NCBI GenBank assembly: GCA_030604735.1
Contig: JAUVVG010000011.1
Coordinates: 26,459-90,458 of the forward strand
Source: Azoarcus sp.
Lineage (GTDB): Bacteria; Pseudomonadota; Gammaproteobacteria; Burkholderiales; Rhodocyclaceae
Reading direction: 5' to 3'
Length of the DNA: 64,000 nt
Notes under the pieces: model-generated
What the model saw: the letters and a program-made list of their open reading frames with translations, nothing else
The model's database searches: none
What the model was told of the DNA's origin: nothing
Position numbers and translations under genes: made by a program
Shown: piece after piece, positions 35,591 to 44,931 of the stretch
Layout of the letters: each line of letters begins with the position of its first letter
Numbering within the stretch: position 1 is the stretch's first letter

Positions 35591-36541
35591 ATGCCCCGTG
35601 GCAGCCTGATGGTCTTCACCGGCAACGCCAACCCCAAGCTCGCAGCGGATGTCGTGCGCAGACTGGGAATCACCCTCGGTTCGGCTACGGTAGGCCGCTT
35701 TTCCGATGGCGAGGTCAACGTCGAGCTCCTCGAGAACGTGCGCGGCAAGGACATCTTCGTCCTGCAGCCGACTTGCGCGCCGACCAACGACAACCTGATG
35801 GAACTGCTGGTGCTGGTCGATGCGCTCAAGCGGGCATCGGCCGGTCGGATCACCGCGGCCATGCCCTACTTCGGTTATGCCCGCCAGGATCGTCGCCCGC
35901 GCTCGGCGCGGGTGCCGATCACGGCCAAGGTGGTCGCGAACATGCTGCAGGCCGCCGGGGTCCAGCGTCTGCTGACCATGGACCTGCATGCCGACCAGAT
36001 CCAGGGCTTCTTCGACATTCCGGTGGATAACGTCTACGCCGCCCCGGTCCTGCTCGCCGACCTCGACAAGCAGAAGTACGACGACTTGCTGGTGGTCTCG
36101 CCCGACGTCGGCGGCGTGGTCCGTGCCCGGGCCTTCGCCAAGCGCCTCGAATGCGATCTGGCGATCATCGACAAGCGCCGTCCCAAGGCCAATGTTTCCG
36201 AAGTCATGAATATCATCGGCGAGGTCAAGGATCGCACCTGTGTGATCATGGATGACATCGTCGACACCGCCGGCACCTTGTGCAAGGCGGCGACCGCGCT
36301 GAAGGAGAACGGCGCACGGCGGGTGCTGTCCTACTGCACCCATGCGGTGTTGTCCAGCGCCGCCGCCGCCCGCATCGCCGACTCCGACCTCGACGAACTG
36401 GTCGTCACCGACACCATCCCGCTGCGTGACGATGCGCGCAACTGTCCGCGCATACGCCAGATATCGGTCGCGTCGCTGATGGCCGACACCATGCTCAGGA
36501 TCAGCAACGAGGAATCAGTCAGCTCGTTGTTCATGGAATGA
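35591..36541 (+). CDS. prs: Ribose-phosphate pyrophosphokinase
   Basis: Makes PRPP from ribose 5-phosphate and ATP, feeding nucleotide, histidine and NAD synthesis. 316 residues from the ATG at 35591, which has GGAG 8 nt upstream and matches the family length; a TTG 10 codons earlier is less likely. Motifs: [55 protein letters not shown] (catalytic His) and the PRPP loop [13 protein letters not shown]. Located between tRNA-Gln and rplY. Confidence 0.95.
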   Translation: MPRGSLMVFTGNANPKLAADVVRRLGITLGSATVGRFSDGEVNVELLENVRGKDIFVLQPTCAPTNDNLMELLVLVDALKRASAGRITAAMPYFGYARQDRRPRSARVPITAKVVANMLQAAGVQRLLTMDLHADQIQGFFDIPVDNVYAAPVLLADLDKQKYDDLLVVSPDVGGVVRARAFAKRLECDLAIIDKRRPKANVSEVMNIIGEVKDRTCVIMDDIVDTAGTLCKAATALKENGARRVLSYCTHAVLSSAAAARIADSDLDELVVTDTIPLRDDARNCPRIRQISVASLMADTMLRISNEESVSSLFME

Positions 36542-36624
36542 ACCCGGTCGGCAGCCGGCATGGCTGCCGACCTCAACCCATCCGTCTGGTCGCGGACGGA
36601 TCTGCCTCAACCAGGAGTAAAGCA

Positions 36625-37227
36625 ATGCAAATCGAATTCAAGGCCAACAAGCGCGTGGAACAGGGCACGGGTGCGAGCCGCCGCCTGCGTCGCGCCGGCC
36701 AACTGCCGGGCATCATCTATGGTGCCAACCAGGACCCCGTTGCGGTCACCCTGGACCACAACGAGCTATATCATGCCTTGCGCAAGGAAGCCTTTCACTC
36801 GTCCATCCTGACTGCGAATGTCGATGGCACCAAGGAATCCGTCGTGCTGCGTGATGCCCAGTGGCATCCGTTCAAGCAGCAGGTGCTGCACCTCGACTTC
36901 CAGCGCGTCAGCGCCACCGAGAAGTTGCACCTGAAGGTGCCGCTGCACTTCGTCAACGCCGAAGTGTCGCCCGCGGTCAAGCTGGGGGCGCAGATGATTT
37001 CCCACGTGATCAACGAAATCGACGTGGCCTGCCTGCCCAAGGACCTTCCCGAGTTCATCGAAGTCGACCTCAAGAACCTGGAAGCGGATCAGTCCATCCA
37101 CGTGTCCGACCTGTCGCTGCCGGCTGGCGTCGAAGTCGTTCACCATGGTGAAGGCGACCCGGTCGTTGCGACCGCGCTCAAGACCGGTGGCGGTGCCGTT
37201 GCTGACGAAGGCGCCGAAGAGGCCTGA
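36625..37227 (+). CDS. rplY: 50S ribosomal protein L25 (Ctc form)
   Basis: Ribosomal protein binding 5S rRNA. 200 residues, the long Ctc/TL5-type with an added C-terminal beta domain, against 94 residues in E. coli. The N-terminal L25 domain begins [33 protein letters not shown]; the C-terminal domain covers about residues 95-185. AGGAG lies just upstream of the ATG at 36625; an earlier in-frame ATG is rejected. Between prs and pth, as usual. Confidence 0.95.
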   Translation: MQIEFKANKRVEQGTGASRRLRRAGQLPGIIYGANQDPVAVTLDHNELYHALRKEAFHSSILTANVDGTKESVVLRDAQWHPFKQQVLHLDFQRVSATEKLHLKVPLHFVNAEVSPAVKLGAQMISHVINEIDVACLPKDLPEFIEVDLKNLEADQSIHVSDLSLPAGVEVVHHGEGDPVVATALKTGGGAVADEGAEEA

Positions 37228-37265
37228 TCCGGATCGGCCCGGGCACGTCCCTCGACACCACCAGG

Positions 37266-37871
37266 ATGACGGGCTCGGCCCCCCGCCTGATCGTCGGCCT
37301 CGGTAACCCCGGGGCCGAGTATTCCGAAACCCGGCATAACGCCGGGTTTTGGTTTTGTGAGCGCCTCGCGGAAAAGCTCGGCGCTCGTTTCGCCCACGAA
37401 AGCCGCTTCCACGGTTTCGTCGCCAAGGCGCCGCCGGCAGGCCCGCATCTGCTGATGCCGCAGACCTTCATGAACCGTTCCGGTCAGGCCGTTGGTGCCC
37501 TTGCCCGCTTCTACCGGATAGACCCGGCTGAAATGCTCGTCGTCCATGACGAGCTGGACATCCCGCCCGGTCAACTGCGCCTCAAGTTCGGCGGCGGACT
37601 GGGCGGACACAATGGCCTGAAGGACATCACGGCCCATTGCGGCACCCAGGACTTCTGGCGACTGCGCATCGGCATCGGACATCCGGGCAACCGCAATGAA
37701 GTCATCAATTTCGTCCTCAAGCGCCCCGGGCGCGAGGAGCAGGGACTGATCGACGAAGCGATCGATCGCGCCCTCTCGGCCTGGCCCCTGCTGGCCCAGG
37801 GACAGCTCAACACCGCCGCAACCCAGATCAACGCACGCAAACCCGGCGCGGGCCGCAAAGACCCGGCCTGA
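37266..37871 (+). CDS. pth: Peptidyl-tRNA hydrolase
   Basis: Releases tRNA from prematurely dropped peptidyl-tRNA. 201 residues. The family signature is clear: LIVGLGNPGAEYSETRHNAGFW with the catalytic His in TRHNAG, LLMPQTFMNRSGQAV, VVHDELDIPPGQLRLKFGGG and GGHNGLKDI. The C-terminus is Lys/Arg/Gly-rich. In many relatives ychF follows directly; here an Ap4A phosphorylase on the opposite strand separates them. Confidence 0.96.
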   Translation: MTGSAPRLIVGLGNPGAEYSETRHNAGFWFCERLAEKLGARFAHESRFHGFVAKAPPAGPHLLMPQTFMNRSGQAVGALARFYRIDPAEMLVVHDELDIPPGQLRLKFGGGLGGHNGLKDITAHCGTQDFWRLRIGIGHPGNRNEVINFVLKRPGREEQGLIDEAIDRALSAWPLLAQGQLNTAATQINARKPGAGRKDPA

Positions 37872-37883
37872 TCGGGCTTTTAT

Positions 37884-38756
37884 CTACTGAGAGCCAACCG
37901 CCGCCAGCACCGCCAGCGGCCCGACTTCGCGGATACGTTCAAGCTGCTCCGGATGACGGACATAGAGCGTGCCGCCATAGGCTGCCGCCGGGATCGAGAC
38001 GCCCTCGAAACACTCGGCGCTGCGCGGCACCACCAGCATCCAGCCATCACTGACGAGCAGATTGAACGGCGGCAGCAGACCGTCCTCCCCCGGTTTCAGG
38101 CCCAGCATATCCAGCGCCCTCACAAAGCCGGCATGCATGCTGTCGGCCGACCTTTCCACCGCCACGCCCTGGCCCACCACCACCCGCACGAAAACGTGCC
38201 TCGCCGAGAGCAACGCGTGGGTCGCCACACCGTGCTCCGGAGCGTCTGCAGGCAGCCCGGGAAGATACAGGTCGAGACTGGCATTGCCCTCCTCGCGCGG
38301 AATCCACTGCACATGCTTGTGACGCTGGCTGGCCCCGGCCTCGGCGCCGCCGTTGTAGAGACCGAGTCCGCCACACTCGCCGATGATCCGCGCCAGCGAC
38401 GAAAAATCGCTCACCGACAATGGGCACAGTTGCTCCTCGAACTCGCGCCGTGCCAGCACCAGGTGACGATGGCAGATCGGAAACTTGTTCAGGATCGCGA
38501 CATGTTCCTCCCCGACAGGGCCGACGGTCAGCGCCGGCTCGGGTGACTTGAACGGGTTGAAGTTCGGATCCCTGGGGCCACCCGGAATCGCCACCTTGGC
38601 CGCGTCCTTGACCGCGAGCGACGATACCCAACGCAGCCGGAACGGCAAGCCCTGGTCCTGGATACCAACCTCCTCCGACTGCACCGGCTGCAGAGCCCCG
38701 GTGCGGCTTGCATGTTCGATCTGCCTGTCCACTGCTTCTATGAATGTCATACCCAT
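37884..38756 (-). CDS. ATP adenylyltransferase / Ap4A phosphorylase (Apa1/2-like)
   Basis: HIT-superfamily enzyme expected to split diadenosine tetraphosphate with phosphate into ATP and ADP, or run in reverse as an ATP adenylyltransferase. About 290 residues from the ATG at 38756 (MGMTFIEAVDRQ). The nucleotide-binding segment LNKFPICHRHLVLARREFEEQ and the active-site histidine triad QRHKHVQWIP are as in the yeast Apa2-type family. Many proteobacteria use the hydrolase ApaH instead. The gene is inserted on the minus strand between pth and ychF, breaking a common order. Family call is fairly strong; direction of the reaction in vivo is unknown. Confidence 0.85.
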   Translation of the reverse strand: MGMTFIEAVDRQIEHASRTGALQPVQSEEVGIQDQGLPFRLRWVSSLAVKDAAKVAIPGGPRDPNFNPFKSPEPALTVGPVGEEHVAILNKFPICHRHLVLARREFEEQLCPLSVSDFSSLARIIGECGGLGLYNGGAEAGASQRHKHVQWIPREEGNASLDLYLPGLPADAPEHGVATHALLSARHVFVRVVVGQGVAVERSADSMHAGFVRALDMLGLKPGEDGLLPPFNLLVSDGWMLVVPRSAECFEGVSIPAAAYGGTLYVRHPEQLERIREVGPLAVLAAVGSQ

Positions 38757-38866
38757 GTCTGTCCTTGTCTCCTCGGTTCCATGCCGGCACCATCGCCGGC
38801 AGCGACGCTGCTGCCGATTGTAGGCTGCAAAGCGGGTGCAAGGCCAAGCCGGCGCGGGAATCTCCT

Positions 38867-38894
38867 TTGGTGAGGCAGGGCGGCAAGGTACAAT
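38867..38894 (+). promoter_or_regulatory. possible promoter of ychF
   Basis: TTGGTG (38867-38872), 16 bp, TACAAT (38889-38894), 55 nt before ychF. Because ychF is cut off from pth here, it needs its own promoter. The match is moderate. Confidence 0.4.
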
Positions 38895-38949
38895 CGGCGC
38901 TTTGCGATCGCGGATCCGCATCGCCCCGTTTCACGGAGTTTCGACCAAG

Positions 38950-40041
38950 ATGAGCCTCAAATGCGGAATCGTCGGCCTGCCCAATGTCGGCAAGTCGACC
39001 CTTTTCAACGCCCTCACCAAAGCCGGCATCCAGGCCGAAAACTATCCGTTCTGCACCATCGAGCCCAACGTCGGCATCGTGGAAGTGCCGGACCCGCGTC
39101 TGGCCAGGCTGGCCGAGATCGTGAAGCCGCAGAAGATCCAGCCGGCGATCGTCGAGTTCGTCGACATCGCCGGTCTGGTCGCGGGGGCCTCCAAGGGCGA
39201 AGGCCTGGGCAACCAGTTTCTCGCCAATATCCGAGAGACCGATGCGATCGTCCATGTCGTGCGCTGCTTCGCCGATGACAACGTGGTGCACGTATCAGGG
39301 TCGATCGATCCCATACGTGACATCGAAGTGATCGATACCGAGCTCGCGCTGGCCGACATGGCGACCGTCGAAAAAGCGCTCAACCGCTACCGCAAGCCGG
39401 CCAGCGCCGGTGACAAGGACGCCAGGATCCTGGTCGGGGTGCTGGAGAAGTGCCTCGCCCAGTTGAACGAGGCCAGGCCGGTGCGTGCGCTCAATCTGGC
39501 CAAGGAGGAGTGGGCCAGCCTCAAGCCGTTCTGCCTGATCACCGCCAAACCGGTGCTGTATGCTGCCAACGTCGCCGAAGACGGCTTCGAGAACAACCCT
39601 CACCTTGACGCTGTCCGGGCCCATGCCGCGGCCGAAGGTGCGGAAGTCGTCGCGCTCTGTGCTGCGATCGAAGCCGAGATCGCCGACCTCGAAGACGCGG
39701 ACAAGCACGAGTTTCTCGAGTCGATGGGCCTGGACGAACCCGGCCTCGACCGCCTGATCCGGGCCGGCTACAAGCTGCTCGGCCTGCAGACCTACTTCAC
39801 CGCAGGCGTAAAGGAAGTCCGCGCCTGGACCATCCACGTCGGCGATACCGCACCCCAGGCCGCCGGCGTCATCCACACCGATTTCGAGCGCGGCTTCATC
39901 CGCGCCCAGACCATCGCCTTCGACGACTTCATCCAGTACAAGGGCGAAACCGGCGCCAAGGAAGCGGGCAAGATGCGCGCCGAAGGCAAGGACTATGTGG
40001 TGAAGGATGGCGATGTGTTGAACTTCTTGTTCAACGTGTAA
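38950..40041 (+). CDS. ychF: Redox-regulated ATPase YchF (OLA1 family)
   Basis: OBG-family P-loop protein that prefers ATP and binds ribosomes, linked to stress responses. 363 residues from the ATG at 38950 ([23 protein letters not shown]). G1 is [10 protein letters not shown]3 [20 protein letters not shown], and the C-terminal TGS domain ends LNTYFTAG-like ([18 protein letters not shown]) then [16 protein letters not shown]. The length equals E. coli YchF. The longer upstream frame is not conserved. Confidence 0.96.
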   Translation: MSLKCGIVGLPNVGKSTLFNALTKAGIQAENYPFCTIEPNVGIVEVPDPRLARLAEIVKPQKIQPAIVEFVDIAGLVAGASKGEGLGNQFLANIRETDAIVHVVRCFADDNVVHVSGSIDPIRDIEVIDTELALADMATVEKALNRYRKPASAGDKDARILVGVLEKCLAQLNEARPVRALNLAKEEWASLKPFCLITAKPVLYAANVAEDGFENNPHLDAVRAHAAAEGAEVVALCAAIEAEIADLEDADKHEFLESMGLDEPGLDRLIRAGYKLLGLQTYFTAGVKEVRAWTIHVGDTAPQAAGVIHTDFERGFIRAQTIAFDDFIQYKGETGAKEAGKMRAEGKDYVVKDGDVLNFLFNV

Positions 40042-40068
40042 CACCTGCCTGGGGCGGCCAAGCAAGGA

Positions 40069-40290
40069 TCACCGCCAGAACGGCTTGTCCGCCTCCGCCA
40101 GCACCTGCTCGCGGCTGATGCCAATGTCACGCAGCATGCGGTCATCGAGTTCGTACAATTCGCGACGCTGATTGCTGCGCGCGACCCACAGCCCGATTCT
40201 CTCCCGGGCTTGCTGGACGAGGGCGCGCAACCGGCCGCTCAACTCGGGCGCCTCGGGGCGCGTAAGATATAGGTGCAGACTCTTGTTCAT
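40069..40290 (-). CDS. DUF1127 (YjiS-like) small protein
   Basis: Arg-rich small protein of 73 residues with a C-terminal DUF1127 motif (RRELYELDDRMLRDIGISREQVLAEADKPFWR). Such proteins are widespread in proteobacteria; some have been tied to small-RNA and phosphate or stress physiology, but no general function is agreed. The ATG at 40290 has GGAGAA upstream. It is divergent from a LysR regulator gene, which may control it. Confidence 0.85.
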   Translation of the reverse strand: MNKSLHLYLTRPEAPELSGRLRALVQQARERIGLWVARSNQRRELYELDDRMLRDIGISREQVLAEADKPFWR

Positions 40291-40353
40291 GATTCTTCTC
40301 CATGCTGGTTTTGATAACAGCATGGCAACATCGCTTCGTCCTATCCAATCGTT

Positions 40354-40376
40354 TATTCCGAAGCCGATATTCCGAA
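40354..40376. promoter_or_regulatory. direct repeats in DUF1127-LysR spacer
   Basis: TATTCCGAA occurs at 40354-40362 and again at 40368-40376, a 14-bp period, inside the 162-nt divergent spacer. It could be the LysR regulator's binding site; this is inference from placement. Confidence 0.35.
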
Positions 40377-40452
40377 AAGCCGATGGCGTCCGAGCGAACT
40401 TTGCGCTTTACTACCCGAAGGGATGAACGCCGACTTCAGCAGGAACGCCCCT

Positions 40453-41358
40453 ATGGAGCTCTACCACCTTCGAACCTTCGTCGCCGTCGCCGAGGAGCGC
40501 AACCTCAGTCGCGCCTCCGAGCGCCTTTTCACCAGCCAGCCAGCCATCAGCGCGCAGATCAAGGCACTCGAGGAGACGCTGGGTCTCGAGTTGTTCGATC
40601 GCACCCCGAAGGGCATGCGCCTGACCGCTGCCGGCGAAGAACTGCTATCGCACGCACATCAGGTATTGAATGCGGCCGGCGCATTGTTGCAGCAGGCGCG
40701 CGGTCTGCACGACGAACTCATCGGCAGCATCCGCATCGGCCTCAATTCCGATGCGCGATTCCTGCGCATCGCTGCACTGCAAGCCGGCCTGGCGGAGCGC
40801 CATGCGCGTCTCGATGTCGCGATTCTGGCGGGTTCCACCGCGGCCAACCTGCCCGCCCTGCGCGTCGGTAAACTCGATGCTGCGTTCATCTCCGGCACCC
40901 TCGACGACCCCGAGATGAGCGTGCTCCACTTGTGTGACGAAGAGTTGGTTGTCGTTGCGCCGAAGGCAATGAGCGCCCAGATCGGCGCGGGTGACATCCC
41001 CACCCTGTCGCAACTGCCGTGGGTATTCACCTCGCCCGACTGTGCTTACTTCCAGGCCATGCGGGCGCTGTTCCACGCCCACGGATGCGAACCCAGCAGC
41101 ACCTTGCTCGCCAACCAGGAAGACGCGCTCATCGAACTCGTGCGCGCTGGAGTCGGATTGGGTATCGTGCGCGCCGGCATCGTTGGCGACGAGCAGGACA
41201 GCGCATACGAGCTGCCGGTGGTGCTTCCTTCTATTCCCTTGAAGCTCGCCTACCTGCGCCGCCGCGCCAACGACCCGCTGATCCGCGCGTTTCGTGTCGT
41301 GGTTGCCGATGTGTGGAGCCTGGAAACAGAACAGGAATCCCTGCGCCCGGCTGTCTGA
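40453..41358 (+). CDS. LysR family transcriptional regulator
   Basis: Typical LysR regulator of about 301 residues. The N-terminal winged helix-turn-helix is MELYHLRTFVAVAEERNLSRASERLFTSQPAISAQIKALEETLG, and the effector-binding domain starts near residue 85 (IGSIRIGLNSDARFLRI). The start at 40453 gives the standard MELYHLRTF opening; an ATG 10 codons upstream has its ribosome site too close. Divergent from the DUF1127 gene. The effector and targets cannot be told from sequence. Confidence 0.9.
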   Translation: MELYHLRTFVAVAEERNLSRASERLFTSQPAISAQIKALEETLGLELFDRTPKGMRLTAAGEELLSHAHQVLNAAGALLQQARGLHDELIGSIRIGLNSDARFLRIAALQAGLAERHARLDVAILAGSTAANLPALRVGKLDAAFISGTLDDPEMSVLHLCDEELVVVAPKAMSAQIGAGDIPTLSQLPWVFTSPDCAYFQAMRALFHAHGCEPSSTLLANQEDALIELVRAGVGLGIVRAGIVGDEQDSAYELPVVLPSIPLKLAYLRRRANDPLIRAFRVVVADVWSLETEQESLRPAV

Positions 41359-41465
41359 ACCCCAACCTCAGGTTCGATAATGTTCGTATGTTGCGGCAGT
41401 AGTCTCGATCTGATCTTTGAAAAAAACACTCATGATGACAGCCAACATTGGCGCCACGATCACGC

Positions 41466-42461
41466 ATGACTGATCGGAACGCCAATACAGGCCCCCGACA
41501 TTCGGCCGGCTACATCGGCCGCTTCGCCCCTTCCCCGACCGGCCCGCTCCACTTCGGCTCGCTGGTGGCCGCGATCGGAAGTTATCTGGATGCCCGGCAT
41601 GTCGGCGGGCGCTGGTTGCTGCGCATCGAGGATCTCGACCGCCCGCGTTGCGTGCCGGGCGCGACCGAATCCATCATGACGACGCTAGCGCATTTCGGCC
41701 TGGACTGGGATGGCGACATCGTCACCCAGAGCCAGCGCGAGGAGGCCTACCGGGCCGCGTTCGAGCACTTGCAGGCGAACGCTGAGGTCTTTCCCTGCGC
41801 CTGTTCGCGACGCGAGATCGCCGATTCGGCCATCGCGCCGGATGGCTCCCGCATCTATCCCGGGACCTGTCGCAATGGCCTGCCGCAGGGGCGGACTGCC
41901 CGCGCCTGGCGGGTAAGGGTGGATGACGCCATCGTAGTGTTCGAGGATCGCGTCCAGGGCCCGCAGCGGGAATGCCTTGGCGACGAAGTCGGCGACTTCG
42001 TGGTGTTCCGGGCCGATGGTCAGTATGCCTACCAGCTCGCCGTCATCGTCGACGATGCCGCAGCCGGGGTCACCGACGTCGTGCGGGGCGCCGACTTGCT
42101 GAACTCGACCGGGCGACAATTGCACCTCCAGCGCTTGCTCGGCATCACGCCCCCCCGCTACGCCCACTTGCCGGTGGTGGTCAATGCCGCCGGCGAGAAA
42201 CTCTCCAAGCAGACCCTGGCCGCAGCGGTCGATCCGCTCGATCCCGGTGCTGCCTGGCTGGCGGCGCTGCGCTTTCTGGGTCAGAATCCGCCCGACGAAC
42301 TGGAGACGGCCACGCTCGCGACGATTCGCGACTGGGCAGTCCGGCACTGGAACATCGCCGCGATACCGGCGCGGATCCATTCCCAGGCGAGCCCATTCGT
42401 ACCGCACACCCCGACGGCAGGCGTGCCTGCGACCAACGACGACCCACGGAGACAGACATGA
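41466..42461 (+). CDS. gluQ: Glutamyl-Q tRNA(Asp) synthetase
   Basis: Truncated glutamyl-tRNA synthetase paralogue that attaches glutamate to queuosine at position 34 of tRNA-Asp. About 331 residues without the anticodon-binding domain. Motifs: GRFAPSPTGPLHFGSLVAAIGSY (HIGH-like), ExD in RIEDLDRPR, zinc-ligand cysteines in PCACSRREI and YPGTC, and KLSKQT (KMSKS-like). The start at 41466 (MTDRNANTG) lacks a strong ribosome site. It overlaps the CoA-binding gene by 4 nt. The C-terminal 40 residues are longer than usual and look unstructured. Confidence 0.92.
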   Translation: MTDRNANTGPRHSAGYIGRFAPSPTGPLHFGSLVAAIGSYLDARHVGGRWLLRIEDLDRPRCVPGATESIMTTLAHFGLDWDGDIVTQSQREEAYRAAFEHLQANAEVFPCACSRREIADSAIAPDGSRIYPGTCRNGLPQGRTARAWRVRVDDAIVVFEDRVQGPQRECLGDEVGDFVVFRADGQYAYQLAVIVDDAAAGVTDVVRGADLLNSTGRQLHLQRLLGITPPRYAHLPVVVNAAGEKLSKQTLAAAVDPLDPGAAWLAALRFLGQNPPDELETATLATIRDWAVRHWNIAAIPARIHSQASPFVPHTPTAGVPATNDDPRRQT

Positions 42462-42934
42462 TCGACGACATCGCGGGCATTCGCCGCGTCCTGACCGAAA
42501 CCCGCAGCATCGCGGTGGTCGGGTTGTCCGCCAACTGGCACAGACCGAGCTTCTTTGCCGCCAAGTACATGCTGGACCAGGGTTACACCATCATTCCGGT
42601 CAACCCGGCCTATGACGAAGTCCTCGGCCAGAAATGCTATCCCAGCCTGCGCGACATCCCGGTCCCGGTCGATATGGTCGATGTCTTCCGCAAACCCGAG
42701 GACGTGATGCCGGTGGTCGACGAGGCGATCGCGATCGGCGCGAAGACCCTGTGGCTTCAGCTGGGGGTCATCAACGAAGAAGCCGTGGCCCGCGCCGAGG
42801 CGGCCGGGCTCCAGGTGGTGATGGATCGGTGCGTCAAGATCGAGTACGCACGCCTGTTCGGTGGCCTCAACTGGGCCGGCGTCAACACCGGTGTGATCTC
42901 CGCCAAGCGCCCCATCGTACTGACGCGTGGCTGA
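42458..42934 (+). CDS. CoA-binding domain protein (YccU-like)
   Basis: Single Rossmann-like CoA_binding_2 domain, 158 residues. Features: SIAVVGLSANWHRPSFFAAKYMLDQGYTIIPVNP, then VDMVDVFRKPEDVMPVVDEAIAIGAKTLWLQLGV and MDRCVKIEYARLF. The family binds CoA or acyl-CoA in structures, but its function is not established. A GGAGAC site precedes the ATG, which overlaps the gluQ stop (ATGA). Confidence 0.88.
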   Translation: MIDDIAGIRRVLTETRSIAVVGLSANWHRPSFFAAKYMLDQGYTIIPVNPAYDEVLGQKCYPSLRDIPVPVDMVDVFRKPEDVMPVVDEAIAIGAKTLWLQLGVINEEAVARAEAAGLQVVMDRCVKIEYARLFGGLNWAGVNTGVISAKRPIVLTRG

Positions 42935-42947
42935 GCGCTGACGACGC

Positions 42948-44108
42948 TCAGTGCTTGCCACGAAAGCCGGCGATGCCGATCGCCAGGCGCACGCCCTGAT
43001 AGGCAAGCCAGGTCGCCATGCGGCGCAACAGCGGCAACTTGCGCCAATCCTCTGCCCGCAACTCGACCGAGCCTTCGTCCATCGCGCGCAGCAGGCTACT
43101 GCGCAGCCGGGCCGCGAAACGCGCGTCCTCGATGACCAGATTCGCTTCGCGGGCGAGCAGCAGACTGAACGGGTCGATATTGCTCGAACCGACGGTGGCC
43201 CAACGACTGTCGGCAACCGCCACCTTGGCATGCAGATAGCTCTGATGGTATTCGAACAGGCGAATGCGGTTGTCCAGAAAGTAGCGGTACAAGGCCTTGG
43301 TCGCATAGGCCAGCATCGGATGATCCGACAACCCTTGCAACAACACGATCACGGTCACACCGCGCTGGGACGCGATCGTCAATGCCTGACGAAACCGCCG
43401 CCCGGGGAAGAAATAGGCGCAGGCGATGATGACCTCGCGCTCGGCGGTCGCGATCGCTTGCAGGTAAGCCTCCTCGATGTCCCGCCTATGTCCGAGGTTA
43501 TCCCGGATCAGAAAGGCCGCCCGCACGTCGCCACTCGGTTCGGCGCGAGGCGCCAACCGCGGCGCACGCTCTTCACGCCGCTTGAGGTTGACCCACGACA
43601 CCAGCCACCACAGCCGGCGCACGCTGGCGACGATGTCGGCCAGCAGGGGCCCTTCCACCTGCACCGCGTAATCATGGCGCGGTGCGTCCGGCCCGCCCCT
43701 GGGCACATCGTCGATGATGTTGATGCCCCCGACGAAGGCCAGCCGGGCATCGACCGTGACCAGCTTGCGATGAAGCCGGCGCAAACGGTGGCGGCGCAAC
43801 GACATTGCGCGAATCTCGGGCCGATAGATCAACACCCGGACCCCGGCTGCAATCAGCTGGTCGTGCAAGGTATCGACGAACGGGCGCCCCCCGAAACCAT
43901 CGACCAGCACATGTACTGCCACCCCGCGGGCTGCGGCACGGCTCAGTGCCGCCGCGATCCGGAGACCGGTCTCGTCCGGCTCGAAAATGTAGCTTTCGAG
44001 ATGGATTTCGCTTTCCGCATCATCGATCGCTGCCTCGAGCGCCGCGAAGTAAGCCCCTCCACCCTCGAGCAGGACGACCCGGTTCCCCTCGAGGAATCCC
44101 GCGCTCAA
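42948..44108 (-). CDS. clsB: Cardiolipin synthase ClsB (phospholipase D family)
   Basis: PLD-superfamily enzyme making cardiolipin, 386 residues. Two HKD motifs are present: LHRKLVTVDARLAFVGGIN near residue 112 and YLHAKVAVADSRWATVGSSN near residue 292. No N-terminal membrane helices, which separates ClsB from ClsA; the C-terminus (RMATWLAYQGVRLAIGIAGFRGKH) may be membrane-associated. The start codon is TTG at 44108, overlapping the upstream phosphohydrolase stop as TTGA. In E. coli clsB (ybhO) also follows an EEP gene (ybhP), so the pair is conserved. Confidence 0.92.
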   Translation of the reverse strand: MSAGFLEGNRVVLLEGGGAYFAALEAAIDDAESEIHLESYIFEPDETGLRIAAALSRAAARGVAVHVLVDGFGGRPFVDTLHDQLIAAGVRVLIYRPEIRAMSLRRHRLRRLHRKLVTVDARLAFVGGINIIDDVPRGGPDAPRHDYAVQVEGPLLADIVASVRRLWWLVSWVNLKRREERAPRLAPRAEPSGDVRAAFLIRDNLGHRRDIEEAYLQAIATAEREVIIACAYFFPGRRFRQALTIASQRGVTVIVLLQGLSDHPMLAYATKALYRYFLDNRIRLFEYHQSYLHAKVAVADSRWATVGSSNIDPFSLLLAREANLVIEDARFAARLRSSLLRAMDEGSVELRAEDWRKLPLLRRMATWLAYQGVRLAIGIAGFRGKH

Positions 44109-44854
44109 CTGGGGGTCTCCAGTTCCGCGGTCAGTGCGGCGTGGTCGGAGATCCTGGACCAGGGCTGGCCGCTATGCACTGCCGCCGAGGCGACGTCGAA
44201 ACCCCGTACGTAGATCCGGTCCAGGCTGAGCACCGGCGCCCGGCTCGGAAAGCTCTTGGCGATCCTGCCTGCGCCTTGCTGAAAGACCTCGGCCAGGCCC
44301 AGACGCCGCGCCAGCAGTTCGTCGGCCCGGTTGCGCCAGTCGTTGAAATCGCCAGCGATGATCAGCGGCGCATCACCCGGCGCGAGCTGCTCCATGCGCT
44401 CGGCCAGCGCCTCCATCTGGCGTCGCCGGCTGCGCGCCATCAGGCCGAGATGGACACAGACGCAGTGGACTGGCTGATCGATTCCGGGCAATTCGACCAC
44501 ACAGTGCAACAGCCCTCGACGTTCGAAACGGTGGTCGGACACATCCTGGTTGTGCTCGGACAAGATCGAGTAGCGGCTCAGGATCGCGTTGCCATGATGG
44601 CCATGGTCGTACACCGCATTGCGTCCGTAGGCGGTCTGGTGCCAGACCTCCTGGGCCAGGAACTCGTGCTGCGGGTTCGCCGGCCAGTCGACATGGGTGA
44701 TCTCATGGCGCATGTTCAGACCCTGCACCTCCTGCAGGAACACCAGATCGACATCGAGTGCGCGCAAGCGCTCACGCAGTTCATGGATCATCATGCGTCG
44801 GTTGAACTGTGAGAATCCCTTGTGAATATTGTAGGTGCAAATCTTGAGTTTCAT
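44105..44854 (-). CDS. EEP family phosphohydrolase (YbhP-like)
   Basis: Endonuclease/exonuclease/phosphatase-fold protein of 249 residues. Motifs: ICTYNIHKGFSQFNRR (metal Asn), LVFLQEVQG (metal Glu), AYGRNAVYDHGHHGNAILSR, IIAGDFNDWR (catalytic Asp-Asn) and SRISDHAAL (Asp-His). The ATG at 44854 has GGAG upstream and gives the family start MKLKICTYNIHKG; the longer frame is rejected. Coupled to clsB, so a role in phospholipid metabolism is plausible, but the substrate is unknown. Confidence 0.9.
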   Translation of the reverse strand: MKLKICTYNIHKGFSQFNRRMMIHELRERLRALDVDLVFLQEVQGLNMRHEITHVDWPANPQHEFLAQEVWHQTAYGRNAVYDHGHHGNAILSRYSILSEHNQDVSDHRFERRGLLHCVVELPGIDQPVHCVCVHLGLMARSRRRQMEALAERMEQLAPGDAPLIIAGDFNDWRNRADELLARRLGLAEVFQQGAGRIAKSFPSRAPVLSLDRIYVRGFDVASAAVHSGQPWSRISDHAALTAELETPS

Positions 44855-44896
44855 CTCGCAAGCTCCGCCGCGGACGGCATCAGTCGGACCGCCCGG

Positions 44897-44902
44897 TATA
44901 AT
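44897..44902 (+). promoter_or_regulatory. possible -10 box of the RuBisCO-like gene
   Basis: A perfect TATAAT lies 30 nt before the RuBisCO-like start in the 77-nt divergent spacer. No clear -35 is visible, so this is tentative. Confidence 0.35.
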
Positions 44903-44931
44903 CGTCGTCATCCCATTTATAACAAATCCCG

